DNA from: Helicocarpus griseus UAMH5409
Taxonomy: Eukaryota > Ascomycota > Eurotiomycetes > Onygenales > Ajellomycetaceae
NCBI GenBank assembly: GCA_002573585.1
Contig: PDNB01000079.1
Span: 1-64,000, forward strand
Direction of reading: 5' to 3'
DNA: 64,000 nucleotides
Positions 22,301 through 34,022 of this stretch are shown here, one piece after another; within the stretch, counting starts at the first letter, position 1; every line of letters begins with the position of its first letter. A program made the translations under genes and the position numbers. Under the pieces are notes generated by a model, which saw only the letters and a program-made list of their open reading frames with translations, searched no databases and had not been told where the DNA came from.

Positions 22301-25300
22301 GTAGCACTGTCTGGCTCTTCTCATCTTCTGTGCGGACATTACCGTCTCCGCCGTTCTCTAGCAGGGCTTCTGCCACGCCCACTTGACCGTAGTACGCTGC
22401 AATATGCAAACAGGTCCTGCCATTCTTGTTCCGTGCCTGCAACACACCGGGTGTTTGACGTATCACTTCATTAACTATTTCAAGATAGCCACAAGCGCAG
22501 GCTATGAAGAAGGGACTTGGAGGAATCGACATGGCGTCATCCACGCAGTCCAGGTGGAACGAATACCAATCTCTGCATGCTAGAGACCAGGATTCAAATT
22601 CTTTCCCAACAGGCAACGCTAGCATCAATCTTTGGAAAGGAATTTGCAGGGGATCTTTTTGTCTTCCTTCATCCGCCCTTGCACAATGGAGCGGCCAGCG
22701 CGAGAATGCGTACCTATGAAATACACGTTTCTCGTACATGATATCGTATGGCGAGTACTTGGGGAATTTCTCATCAGGAGACAGCACGTAAGCCAGGCAG
22801 GACTCGGCAACTTGTATATTTGCTTGCGCAATTGAGAACTCTCCTTGGAATTCCGCTGTGGTCTGCAGATATTCTTTGACGGATATATGGGCAAAGTGCA
22901 CCGCATTGTCATCGCCCATGACGAGGAGATTGCTAGCCACATTCAGGATGTAATTCTGGTCGATGTATGACGCTGACTTGCCATGCTGTTCGTGATGCGC
23001 TTTGACGGCATCAATGAGCAAGTCGATTCGCACCGGATGGTCACAAGCCAGCACCCATTTTAATGCAAGATGCAAGTCCCGCCTGTAGGCTGGTGCCTGT
23101 TCGGTATTCTTTTCGTATATCTCCTTATAGGTGTTGTTGAGGTCGCGTAATCCCGTCCTTTCCCGGAGCTCCTGGAGCCTCTCTTCTACGGCCTCGGCAT
23201 TGAATGGTTTCCCTCGAGGAAAAAAAAGTGATAGTTGGAGTTCTGTCCACCTGAACCTGTGAAGGAGTGAGTGACGTTCATGCCAAAGCCAGTGCGATAC
23301 TTACGCGAGTTGACCGCGGTCGCTCAGGTCATCAATGAGTCGTTGGAACAGAGCAGAATACTCGTTCGCTTCGAGTAAACGATAGCGTTCACATTCCTTT
23401 TGGACGCGGCGCTCGATGAAATGGCGGAGATCGGTAGCCGTGCTGGCAGGGGTGATGTTGACGCGCAAACATTCAGGAAATGTTGTGTTTATGGCGAAGC
23501 CTACGTCGTCGCGGCTAGACACAAAAACCTTGACTGTCCCTTTTCTCTCCTGCATATCAGCGGAGAGGTGCTTGAGAATCTCGAGCAGCTCCAACGGATT
23601 GCTGCATTCATCGAGCGCATCAATAAAGATTGCTGTTGATCGGAAACGCCCTGCCAGTCGAAGTAACAACTGCTTGCATTCACCCACGGTAAGCTTGTTC
23701 ATCTCCTGGGACTGTCGGCTTCTCCAAATCTCTCGAATAAATTCTTCAATCTGTAAGTCTTTGGGGGACCAGGCCAACTGCCGTACAATAGACCGCATGA
23801 TATCGACCGCTTCACTTCCAGACCCATGGGTTTTGGTGCAGTAGAAGTAAGATACCTGTTCGTGCTCTTGCTTCAAACTCGCAGCTGTCCCTAGGAAAAA
23901 CTCTATAATCCGCGTGCTACCACCACGTTTACTATCTATATACATTGAAAAGACAGGATGGGGCGCAAGGATTTGTACGCACCTTATGGAGGTCTTACCA
24001 CATCCAACTATGATAGAAGTGAGAGAAAGCTAGAAAGAGATGGACGTGATACCAGAGAATTTGCCTACCTGGGCCATGTAGCCACAAAAGTTGAAGTCCA
24101 TGCTGGGTATTATGGGACATCCATTCAGTAAAAGTGTCATGCTCAAAGAGCCACTTGCCTCCATCCGAATAGTTGGTTTCAAGCTTCTCGAGGATCAGAT
24201 TTCGATGCACCAATGGGTCATGATCGGTAATCCACTTTAGAATCTCACGAGTTTCTGTTTTTGAAGTCAGCCACAGGAACGAACCCAATACATAGATCTC
24301 TACCTTTGCGGCGCTTATATTCGACGAGCTCATCAACGTCCTGGCTCGCAATGAGAAGTTCTTGTTCCCCCAGTTAGATAGATACTGATATTCAACAGTT
24401 GTCACGGCATACCTCTGGAGTCCTGTATCTCAATCAATGACCGACATCGGCCGTCTAATGCTCCAATTTCTTTCATCCGGTCCACCCAGCCGTCGACAGC
24501 TGGAAGTGCCCTTAAGAAGCGGACTGCATGTGATGGGCAATCAGATATCTGGATTGCGTAGTGCTGTAAAAACACACTTGTGCCGGGTATCGACGTACCA
24601 AATCCATTTCTCTGGAAATGATGGACTAGTGCTACTTGACACTCTAGCACAATCGCATATAGATCCACCAAGCACTTTTCAAGTTCCGTATCTCTATTTT
24701 TCCGACCATGGTAGATGCCTTCTAGCTCTCCATATTGGTAGATGAGAAAGGAGAGGCTCGAAAATGCCTCTAGGGCCGCATAGTGCTGCTCAAGGTCGAC
24801 CGTGGTAAACTATATTGAAAAGGCAGGTGAGTGCTTTTCCATGCCGCTGCATGGGAATTCCCATCTTGTCACATTTAAGGAGTGTGCTACGTACGTCCAC
24901 GAGAAGACTGAAAGGCAACCAGGCCAGCTTAGCATAACCGGTTGGATCGAAGCTGATAAAGGCATCACCTTTCTCCTTGACTAACCTCGCAAACTTGAGG
25001 AATTTGCTTAGAAGATCCCGTATATCGGTCGCCTTATCTGCAACCACTCTTGGAAGAGCCCACTGTCGATTTTCCATGTCTTCAATCCGTCTTTGAGACT
25101 CTGCCGATAGCAGCTCAGCCAAGGAAGGATTGTCACCGCCGTCCTGGGCTTTGTTACTTTTATGAAGATTTGCTGCTGCCTCCTGGATCTCCTTGAGCGC
25201 TTGACGATCCCTAGGATCCAGCTTCTGGGCCGCTTGATCCCAAAACGACTTGGCCGATTCAACTTCCACCACATCCTGCGTCAAAGCTTCCTCTCCGCTG

Positions 25301-25526
25301 GGCCCGTGCAATTTCTCAACCTCAGTAGAAGAGCCAGGAGGGCAGGTTTGATTTTCCTATTCGATCGAGCATCATCAGGATTAGCCAAATCCCTTAGCTT
25401 ACAGTGGAATAAAACAAAGCTCTGTACTTCGGATCTTGGCGGTAAAGGGACCTCAGCTGTCTCCTTTCCCCTCAACCGATGAAACAGCGCACGAATTCGA
25501 TGTATTTTTCCCTTTGCGCCATCCAT
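19371..25526 (-). CDS. NACHT-ankyrin NLR-like protein, about 27 ankyrin repeats
   Basis: The N-terminal exons (25526-25428, 25356-24895, 24809 onward) encode a helical domain typical of fungal NLRs (SAKSFWDQAAQKLDPRDRQ; ISFDPTGYAKLAWLPFSLLVD). The NTPase follows. LLWLHGP is joined through a 25-base exon (24007-23983) that carries the Walker A core VGCGKTS. Walker B is AIFIDALDEC. A large exon (23256-19371) holds a winged-helix-like segment (LALKWVLACDHPVRIDLLIDAV) and about 27 ankyrin units of roughly 36 residues (TALHLAA..GH..VV..LL). An acidic insert lies late in the array. Two breaks need care: between 24432 and 24402 the frame must change by one base or an unseen intron exist, and the first intron is tentative. 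Fungal NLRs sense non-self or cell damage and trigger cell death; that role is inferred. It may be a pseudogene. Confidence 0.75.
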
Positions 25527-26494
25527 GACCCTCGGCGTTGTCGCCTGGTAGCCTGCACAAGATTTAGGATGAGAGAACCGCGACTGCAATGAATATCTTC
25601 GAGTGAAGAGTGCAAGCAAGTGCAAGACTGCAAGTCATCTCAGCGGGGCTCAACCGGGGATCTTGTTGGCCTAAATACTGCCAATCCATGGACTGGTTGT
25701 TTTAGTGACGGGAGCTGACAGTGGTGGTGGCTTATAGGCGCTGCCGTTGATACGCTGCCAGTCAGCGCATGTCCAAAATCGATGTGTTATTCCCCCACCA
25801 AGCGATTTACCCCTCCCTCCTAAATAAAAAAGAGAAAATCACGACAACTGGTGCCTTTGGAATCTAGATGCCCCTGCAACTCACGCTCTAACCGTGCCAC
25901 GTCAACCTGGGTTGAAGTTCAATACCTATCTCTTGTTGGCATTCTGAGATGTCCGTCTGACTATTACAGGTATGTATATTATTTGCGGGACCCAGACCGT
26001 GGAAATCCCCCGCATTTAGTTACCAACATGAACAAAGACAAAACCGAATCACTTCCAGCCAGTATCATTTTGCTGATGTCGATGTAGTTCGCTCTGACTA
26101 AATGATCCAATATTTCTATTATAGACTATTGAATTGGTCAAAACGGCAGGTTTCTTTCAATTGAGAAGCTGTTACTGACTGGCGGTTCCACCCGAGCTGC
26201 ATCCAGCCACCGGAAAGTGAAGCAAAAGGCCGTCTCGGGGCGGGCTTCGGATATTGATAACAGTTGATAAATTTAATCGGCTATTTGTCATTCGCGCCTT
26301 TGCCTGCTGCCGTTGTCCGAGTGAGTCACTCTTGAGCTCTCTGCGGTGGGATAGCTTTAAATACGCCAGGAGACAACGTCAATTGAGGTCTGTCTATTTT
26401 CAGGGCGCAATTGACGGACAGACAGCGTTAATAGCACTTTTCAAACACTCACAAAGCAAGCAAAAAACCATTTGTACACAGGGGGGAAAGAAAG
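25527..26494. other. Divergent promoter region
   Basis: About 1 kb separates the NLR-like gene (minus) from the dehydrogenase (plus). It holds no supported coding sequence. Confidence 0.45.
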
Positions 26495-27545
26495 ATGGGA
26501 GACCAAATTGCCTGGATCGGCTTGGGGAATATGGGCCGAGTAAGTCGGCCAAATACATCTACGTCTACGGGGAGTAGTTATACGATACCCAACTAACCAA
26601 CAGCCCCTTGCAATCCAGGGCATGGTCCGGAATCTAGTCTCCAAATACCCCCTCACCAACCCCCTAATAATCCACAACAGAACCCTGGCGCGTGCCACCA
26701 CATTCGCCTTTACGCTCCCACCCCCCGTTACCATCGCCACAACTATCACTGAAGCAGTCAAACGCGCAAACCTAATCTTCATCTGCCTTGGCGACGACCC
26801 CGCCGTCTCCCAGACTCTCACCACCGCCATAGAAACCTGCAACATTGCCGGCAAGCTCTTCGTAGACTGCTCCACCGTGCACCCAGACAGCACGCGGCGG
26901 GAGGCGAAGCTGATCGAGTCGCATGGGGGTTTGTTCGTGGCGTGTCCCGTCTTCGGCGCGCCTGCCATGGCCGATGCGGGACAGCTCATATGCGTGCTGG
27001 CGGGTAAGAAGGAGTTGATTGAGCGGGTCAAGCCATTTTGTGCCGGGGTTATGGGGCGGGCAAATCTGGATATGTCGGTTTTGCCGACTAGCATGATGAC
27101 TGGTGGTGGTGATGGCAGTCAGGAGGTAGCGATTGAGGATCCTGGAAGGGCCACCATGCTCAAGGTTCTGGGCAACTCGCTGGTCCTGCACATGGTCGAG
27201 GCAATCGCAGAGGCTATGACGGTGGCTGAGAAGTCTGGGTTGGGCGTTGATCCGCTGCATGACTTGCTTGAATTATTGTTTCCGGGTCCGTATGTTGGCT
27301 ACTCGAACCGGATGCGCTCCGGGGATTATCATAAGCGTGAGGAGCCGTTGTTTGCGGTTGACTTGGCGAGGAAGGATGCAAGGCATGCGATGGATATGGC
27401 GAGTGCGGTTGGGGTGAGGATGAAGGGGGTGGAGGTGGGAGATGAGTATTTGCAGGCGGTTAAAAGGCATCAGGGGGAGAAGGGGGATATTGCGGCTGTT
27501 TATGGGGCGGTCAGGGAGGAAGCGGGTCTGAAGTTTGAGAATTGA
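26495..27545 (+). CDS. 3-hydroxyisobutyrate dehydrogenase-like / beta-hydroxyacid dehydrogenase
   Basis: Exon 1 (26495-26539) encodes MGDQIAWIGLGNMGR. A 64-base intron (26540-26603) leads to PLAIQGMVRN. The Rossmann motif is GLGNMG, followed by ICLGDDPAV, the DCSTVHP segment, the substrate loop GAPAMADAGQL and the catalytic-Lys region MLKVLGNSLVLHMVEA. The second half has EEPLFAVDLARKDARHAMD. This is the 6-phosphogluconate-dehydrogenase-fold beta-hydroxyacid dehydrogenase family. These enzymes oxidise 3-hydroxy acids, or reduce semialdehydes, with NAD(P). The model gives 328 aa. A stretch rich in Gly and Ser after RANLDMS (about 27075-27120) is absent from relatives and may be a 45-base in-frame intron with a poor donor. 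The true substrate is unknown. Confidence 0.85.
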
Positions 27546-27816
27546 AATGAAATGTTCCTGTGGAATTTATCACGGGTAATGGAAATTCTGATGACAGCCG
27601 GAGAGATGTAACACCGTCGTTATGATCCGTAGATTTAACGGTAACCTTTTGCCACGATATCTTAGAAGGGCCGCTGCTCTTATCTCAATACGGAGATAAA
27701 ACACCATTTAACTTTTTTTTTAAATTGAAGAACATAAATTTTTGAGCTATCTAGTATGCCCGATGGATTCAATATGCGAGAGACCGTGAAGATAGTAAGA
27801 TATTAGTTTTGAGGAC

Positions 27817-29073
27817 TTATATTCTCCCTGACTTCGGCTTGGCCCGCCTCCACACAGCTATTTCATAGACACCAGCCCTTTTCGATTGCGGATAAAAGTG
27901 CGGTAGTCCGTATGACGAGCTCTGTGGAATTGTCAATAGCCAAACCCGATCAATAAAGGAATAGTTAGAAGGGAACGTAGGAAATCCAATCAACATGCCA
28001 CAATTTAATGAACGCATATGACACGAACCTTGAACCTCAACATCATAATTAACCGGGCTATTCTCATTATCATCGTCGTTATCAGCCAAGTCATTACCGA
28101 GTCCACCCCCAAGTGGCATCCCATCGGGACGCCTTCGGTGCCAGACGCGAAATTTAAGGCCAGCGCGTTTCTCTCCAAGGATCCAGAGAATGCTAGGATC
28201 TTCCCAAGGATGAACGTTCTCTCTTATCTCTCCACTACTCTTCTCCAGGCTTGCTTGAGGTGCAGGAAAATTGTCATCATAATCACCGGAAGAATCCGAA
28301 CCCTGATCATTGACTACCCAATCCCTCTCTGTCGCCTTCTCCCTACCCCTATCTCTCAACCACTTCCTCCAAATCCTGACAACTCCACCATCAAGCATGC
28401 ACCTCTGTTTCTTCCGTCCCCAAAGCCACACCGTGGTAATGAGCTGAGAGAAAAGTTCGTTCTCATCAAGACAAATAGATCCTCGAATGTGTACATTATT
28501 GGAATGTTCTGTGTTAGCAAGCTCTTCCGCTATGTACCGTGGCGGTGTGGTTATGGATATGTTCGTGTTAATCCACGGTCCCTGAGAACAGCATAGCGGT
28601 AGAAAATGAGAATATGACGCTTTCAAACGACTTAGATATTCTGGAGCGGTGAATTGCGACGAGTCGGATTGACGACGATGGTTATTATTGACTATGGAGT
28701 CGTCACTGTTCTCGCATAGCGCATCAGTGTTTAGGTGTGCGCATTTCAGATATGGCCCTACGGGCTTAAACGCCGGATGATAGCATTCGAGAAACGTGTT
28801 GTCAGCCCCTAAATTAGAGATGGCTGTATACAATCGACAGTGGATGAGGCGTGCGATGATGGTGTGGATGCGATGGCAGACAAGGGAAAAGGTGAGGAGG
28901 GATCGGGTGGGGAAAGGGTCGAGAACTAGTAGTATGAGCTAGCATCATGATTAGCTGATGCACGAGAAACACATCTGAAATTGAATTCATATATTTGCGG
29001 AGGGCTGATTGAACTGTCTTGAATGAAGAACCAGGCGTAGTATACGCACCTCGTTCGGAAGGGATAGAAGCAT
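27817..29073 (-). CDS. F-box-like protein of unknown target
   Basis: An eight-codon first exon (29073-29050, MLLSLPNE) splices over a 111-base intron to 28938, giving LPNELILLVLDPFPTRSLLTFSLVCHRIH, a recognisable F-box helix pair. The rest has FLECYHP and ends either at the TAG-side stop at 27817 or, if a donor after VEVQ (GTTCGT) is used with the acceptor CCACAG, at a TGA at 27863 with a tail ELVIRTTALLSAIEKG. The second option removes a poorly conserved-looking stretch and has a good branch site (TCTAACT), so I slightly favour it. F-box proteins pick substrates for SCF ubiquitin ligases. No repeat domain is visible, so the target cannot be guessed. Confidence 0.65.
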
Positions 29074-30354
29074 GGCTCCATGCCTGAAGCGGGGTCGGCT
29101 CTATTAGCATTAGATGTCCGTGCAAGAGCCTATGTAATTGAAAATAGCGTCGTATATTCCAATCCTTCGTGGCGGAACTTTTGTTGCAATAGGGGCTGTT
29201 CTAGTTTGGTTATCGATAGACATTGTTATCTATGACCTCATGCCGCGGGGAATCTAAGCGCATACTCACGTCTTAGTCAGCAAGCCAAGGGGTTCGATAG
29301 GGGTCGACGCCAAACTTCAATTCTTTCTATGGAGCGAATTTCTTGCAGTCACTTCAATTGCGGCGGATGAACCACCATTGTAGATTCATAAAAGAATGGC
29401 GGGTTAGCGACACATGTACGGGGTATACCATAGTTGCTGCTGTGGTTCCGCAGACCTGGACATCAGCTCAACCTGTCTGTAAGCCGCCTATGATCTGGTG
29501 ATACGGTTTGAAATTCTGCATTTCGCTGGGCGAAATTCAAAGAAGGGTCTTAGAAGCAGGCACTCACGAGGATGAGTACTGACGGGAATGAGAACTTTTT
29601 GAACAAATTGTCTCTTCATCGTCCTTGGTATATCGCCGATAAATAGGCCAAATATTGACGGGCTTCAAATCTCTCCAGGTTAGCCACAAGACAGATAAAC
29701 AGTAAAGGGTAAGTCTCATTGAAATCAATATATTTTGTGCACGTAGTCAACTGTAATTCTTGAGTATCAGTTAACAACCCGATCGTGACAATTTCAAGTC
29801 CGGGTTGGACGATAGAGATTCGCATTATCACTGACTGCGTAAAATACCAAATGGACCTCTTCCTCATGATGTAAGTAAACAGGACCAGGCATAGAACAGT
29901 TTGTAGATATTGCACGGATAATGAAGAGCGAGATGAAGCAGAATTGCAGCTTCAGGGGTAAAGAAATCAAATGAAATCTGATATGCTGCTTTGTCATTCC
30001 TTAGTCATCCGAGATGCGGCCTGCGGGTCTCGGAATTCATTCCCACAGATGAGTAGTTATAGGCTTGATCTTGATTTCTTCCGTTTGGCCTAGGTCAGGC
30101 ATAGAATATCCGCCCAATACAAGAAGTGTATAAAGAGTATCCGTGGTTAGTTCGCGGAATATATAGTTCTCAGTACGACGTCATTGGCGGGAGCAGTGTT
30201 TAGGCTTTCGGCGGGGTTGCATTTTACTTTTTGCGGCTTCAAAAAGCGACCCTGGCTTTTCTTCGCGACCCTCCTCCCCAATCCCTCTTTTCTGCTCAGT
30301 TAGCTATATATTTACTTCCGCCATTTTCGTGGAACAAGGAGGCAGTCAGTAACA
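29074..30354. other. Divergent intergenic region, no supported gene
   Basis: About 1.3 kb lies between the F-box-like gene (minus) and GalT (plus). The minus-strand frames at 29616-29997 show no family features. Confidence 0.45.
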
Positions 30355-31752
30355 ATGGTGCAATCGGTTCTCGACGACATCTCGCACCGGAGATACAACA
30401 TTCTTCGGGGCTCCCACGTCCTGGTCTCCCCGCATCGCACGAAACGGCCATGGCAGTAAGCTCGCTTCCTATCGATTCAATCAATGCGACTGTTGGGTAA
30501 TGTCTCTGACAAATTGCAAAAGAGGCCAGCAGGAATCTCCGTCCAAAACAGACCTTCCAGTCTATGACCCCGCCTGCTACCTGTGCCCCGGGAATAAGCG
30601 CGCTCAGGGCGACGAAAATCCGCAGTACAAGAACACATTTATATTCATTAACGATTACAGCGCAGTCAAGGAGGAGCAAGCTGCGTATAAGCCAGAGGCT
30701 GAGAGTGGAGGTGCGTCTAGGGAATCACAAAAATATAACATATCTTGCCTAAGAATGACTTAAATGACTTGACATACCGCAATCCGTACAGACCTTTCAT
30801 CCGTATTCCTCAAAGTCGAACCTGTCACTGGAAGGTGCTATGTTCTCACATTCTCCGCTAGCCACAATCGCACGCTCGCAGATCTTTCTCCGGCTGAAAT
30901 CAAACCCATCATCGACGCCTGGACGGACTTATATGTATCACACCTGTCGCCAGCGTCCCCATTAGCAGCGGCCGCTTCTCTCCACCCCGTATCCGCGGAG
31001 TCGCCAGTTTCTCAAATAACAATACCAAAAGATCAACTCCGCTACATGCAGATTTTCGAGAATAAAGGTGCCGCCATGGGTTGCTCAAATCCACATCCGC
31101 ACGGGCAGGTTTGGACACTCAGCAGTCTTCCTGAAGAACCTGCACTGGAGCTAGTGCAATTGCAGAAATATCGACATGGACACGGTGGCAAGCACATGCT
31201 TGAAGATTACGCGGCGCTCGAATCGCGAAAGCAGGAGCGCGTTGTATTTGAGAACGACTTGTTCCTTGTCCTTTGTCCGTGGTGGGCGACGTGGCCGTTT
31301 GAAACGATGATACTTAGCAAACAGCACAAGCGCGCCCTTGTGGATCTGACTCCAGCAGATAAGGAGTTGTTGGCAGAGGCGATCGCGGAAATCACTAGGC
31401 GATATGACAACTTGTTCGAGACGCACTTCCCCTACAGCATGGGTCTTCATCAAGCGCCACTCTCTGGGCCGAAGGAAGAAGTTGAAGCTTCCCACTTGCA
31501 TATCCATTTCTATCCTCCGCTGTTGAGAAGCGCATCCGTGAGGAAGTTTTTGGTTGGGTAAGTAAACAACCGTGTACACTCGCGGTATGAGAAATCCAAG
31601 ACCTCGGTTCTGTATTGACTGACTGGACTTTAAATAGGTACGAAATGCTTGCGGAACCACAGAGGGACATCACGCCCGAGCAAGCTGCTGCGCGGCTCCG
31701 GGATTGTGCAGGACTACTATACCGCGATAAATTGAAGGATCAATCCGACTAA
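30355..31752 (+). CDS. UDP-glucose--hexose-1-phosphate uridylyltransferase (GalT)
   Basis: This is the Leloir-pathway enzyme that exchanges UMP between UDP-glucose and galactose-1-phosphate in the cytosol. Four exons (30355-30455, 30523-30710, 30792-31557, 31638-31752) give 389 aa with consistent phases. The first join makes RPWQGQQE, a family hallmark. The zinc/structural motif is CYLCPGN and the active site SNPHPHGQVW has His200 as the uridylylated nucleophile. A second histidine cluster is SHLHIHFYPPLL. The end is YEMLAEPQRDITPEQAAARLR, which is normal. A loop after DAWTDLY (residues about 147-175) is Ala/Ser-rich. Homologous to yeast GAL7. The other GAL genes are not in the window, as expected for filamentous fungi. 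Confidence 0.93.
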
Positions 31753-32066
31753 CTTTGAACGAAATCGGACTGTTGGATAGCTGTGCCTTCTATGTAGATA
31801 TAGAAATCCCGTTCTTGTTGTTATTCTTTCTTGGATATAGGTCCCGAAAGTAGGAGCTGCTAATTGAACAACATATATATATTTCAGAACTTTCGAAATT
31901 CAGATTAGCATCATAACACAAGCAGCCAGAGTTTGACTTCACTCATCCATATAAGTAACATACCTGGACACACCACAAGTATACCTAATCCGGAATTACA
32001 ATCCCCCACCCACCCAATTAATCAAACTAAAACCCCGCCCAGCCACAAATCAGCCCTCGAAAGCAC

Positions 32067-32561
32067 TTATCCCAAATACCACCCCCTCTGCGTAGCCATC
32101 CACACCAAGCTCCCACTCGCCACAAACAATGGGCTCACAAAGCGCCCCTTAGCCCTCGCGCTGCCAAAGACCAACCACTCGCTCACAAAATGCGCAAAGG
32201 CAATACCATATGTCCACATAGCCAAGTCATACACGTGCGGCTCGTTAACGTAGAAGGCGGCGTAGGCACGGATTACGGAGGAGAGGAAGGTCCAGGTGCC
32301 AAAGGTGCGCGACTGGACGGCGTTGGCGGGCGCGTTGTTGTAGAGTTGGGCGGTGTAGGTTGTTGGGTTTAAGTAGGCTTGGGAGGAGTTTAGGACCGAG
32401 ACAATGGAGACCTGGAGGATTGTGGGTTAGTAGGGCGGTTGTTCGTATGGATTGGGTATGTTTTGGGGGAATTGTAGGGGGTATAGGGGAAGGGGACGTA
32501 CGAAGAAGAGCCACTTGGGGAGGAGGCCTTCATGTTGGGGGAGGTAGGAGAAGAGGGACAT
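32067..32561 (-). CDS. erg28: Ergosterol biosynthesis protein ERG28
   Basis: Two exons (32561-32502 and 32411-32067) over a 90-base intron give 134 aa. The protein reads MSLFSYLPQHEGLLPKWLFF / VSIVSVLNSSQAYLNP, then QSRTFGTWTFLSSVIR and SEWLVFGSARAKG, which match fungal Erg28. It has four hydrophobic stretches. Erg28 is an ER membrane scaffold that holds the C-4 demethylation complex (Erg25, Erg26, Erg27) and Erg6 together in sterol synthesis; it has no catalytic motif. Its start lies 336 bases from the divergent 3-ketoacyl-CoA reductase gene. Confidence 0.93.
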
Positions 32562-32897
32562 TGTGAGGTGATTGATGAAGATAGGTTATAGCGGTGTTGT
32601 GAATGCAATTGAGTCTTCTCGAGGATATGTCTGTTGAGTGGATGCGGGTACGTTGACGTCGGCTTGAAGAGAGGAGGATGATGTTTTGGTATTACCGAGA
32701 TACATCGACTTGTTTAGCGTTATATACCGTATTTTCGTCACGGATGGTAAGAGTACCTTTCAACATTCCCCCATAAAAATAAGCTTCATCCCAGCTTCCT
32801 CTTCAACAACAACCGCCAACCCCTTGTCCCTCGTCCCTCTACCGAATTACCCCTTTCCAACAACTGCTCTTCATTGGAAAGCTCCGCAAGCGAAGCA
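32562..32897. promoter_or_regulatory. Shared promoter of ERG28 and 3-ketoacyl-CoA reductase
   Basis: 336 bases separate two divergent start codons. A TGACGTC word, CRE/bZIP-like, lies at 32654-32660. A TC-rich stretch precedes the reductase ATG. I saw no clear sterol-regulatory (SREBP) element. Confidence 0.5.
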
Positions 32898-34022
32898 ATG
32901 GCTTTTGGTTTCGACTGTATGGACCGCATTTCGCAGTTCCGCTTTGAACCAGCCTCCGGCTGGGAATCGGCCGGAGCTGTCTTCCTGCTCGCCGCAGGGG
33001 CCCTGTTTACAACATGCAAGCTTCTTAACTACTTCCGCGCCTTGCTCAGTATCTTTGTTTTGCCGGGCCAAAAGGTATGAATGCTACTGCATAACTGCTT
33101 GGCTCTGCTTTACCACTCTTGGGAGCCTCTCAATTGACTAGTTCCTTGATATAATTAGCTCTCCAAGTTCGGCCCGACAGGTAGCTGGGTCCTCGTCACC
33201 GGCGGCTCCGATGGAATTGGCAAAGAATTCTCCCTCCAACTCGCCCGTGCCGGCTACAATATTCTCCTCGTCTCGCGTACGGCATCGAAACTGGATGCTG
33301 TTGCCGACGAGATCAAGTCCAAGACCCCCAGCGCAGAAACAAAAGTTTTCGCCATGGATTTCTCCGAAAACAACGACGAAGATTACGAGAAGCTCAAGCA
33401 ACTGATCCAAGATCTGGACATCTCCATTTTGGTCAACAACGTCGGTCTCAGCCATAGCATCCCCACTCCGTTCGTCCTTACCCCACTAGACGAAATGGAA
33501 AACATCATCGCCATCAACTGCTTCGGTACCCTCCGCGTCACCCAACTAGTTGCTCCCGGAATGATGCAGCGCAAGCGAGGCCTGATTTTGACCATGGGAT
33601 CGTTTGGTGGCATGCTGCCTACTCCCTTACTGGCTACGTACTCTGGCAGCAAGGCATTCCTGCAATACTGGTCGACCGCTTTGGGCGGCGAATTGGAACC
33701 ATACGGGGTTACCGTTGAACTTGTCCAGAGCCATTTGGTGACTTCTGCCATGTCCAAGATCCGCCGGACTAGCGTCCTGATTCCCAACCCGCGTAACTTT
33801 GTCCGTTCGGTACTTAGCAAAATTGGTCGTGGTAGCGGATTGTCGGCTTACGCATTTACCTCTTCGCCTTACTGGAGTCATGGTCTGATGGCGTGGGCCA
33901 TCACCCAGATATTTGGCCCAATGAGTAAGCTTGTCTTGGGCTATAATAAGGGGATGCATGAATCTATCCGCGTGCGTGCGCTGCGGAAGGCCGAAAGGGA
34001 GAAGGGCAAGAAGGCTACCTAA
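32898..34022 (+). CDS. Very-long-chain 3-oxoacyl-CoA reductase
   Basis: This is the NADPH-dependent 3-ketoacyl-CoA reductase (yeast Ifa38/KAR type) of the ER fatty-acid elongation cycle. Two exons (32898-33074 and 33159-34022) give 346 aa. An N-terminal membrane segment (GAVFLLAAGALFTTCKLL) precedes the SDR domain: TGGSDGIGKE (73-82), NNVG (about 151-154), the Ser in MGSFG and the catalytic YSGSK (Tyr220, Lys224). The C-terminus is KKAT, a KKXX ER-retrieval signal. It is paired head-to-head with ERG28, another ER lipid gene. Confidence 0.95.

Noticed and set aside
28018..28596. 192-codon plus-strand reading frame
   Set aside because: It lies opposite the F-box-like gene and reads as its antisense shadow.
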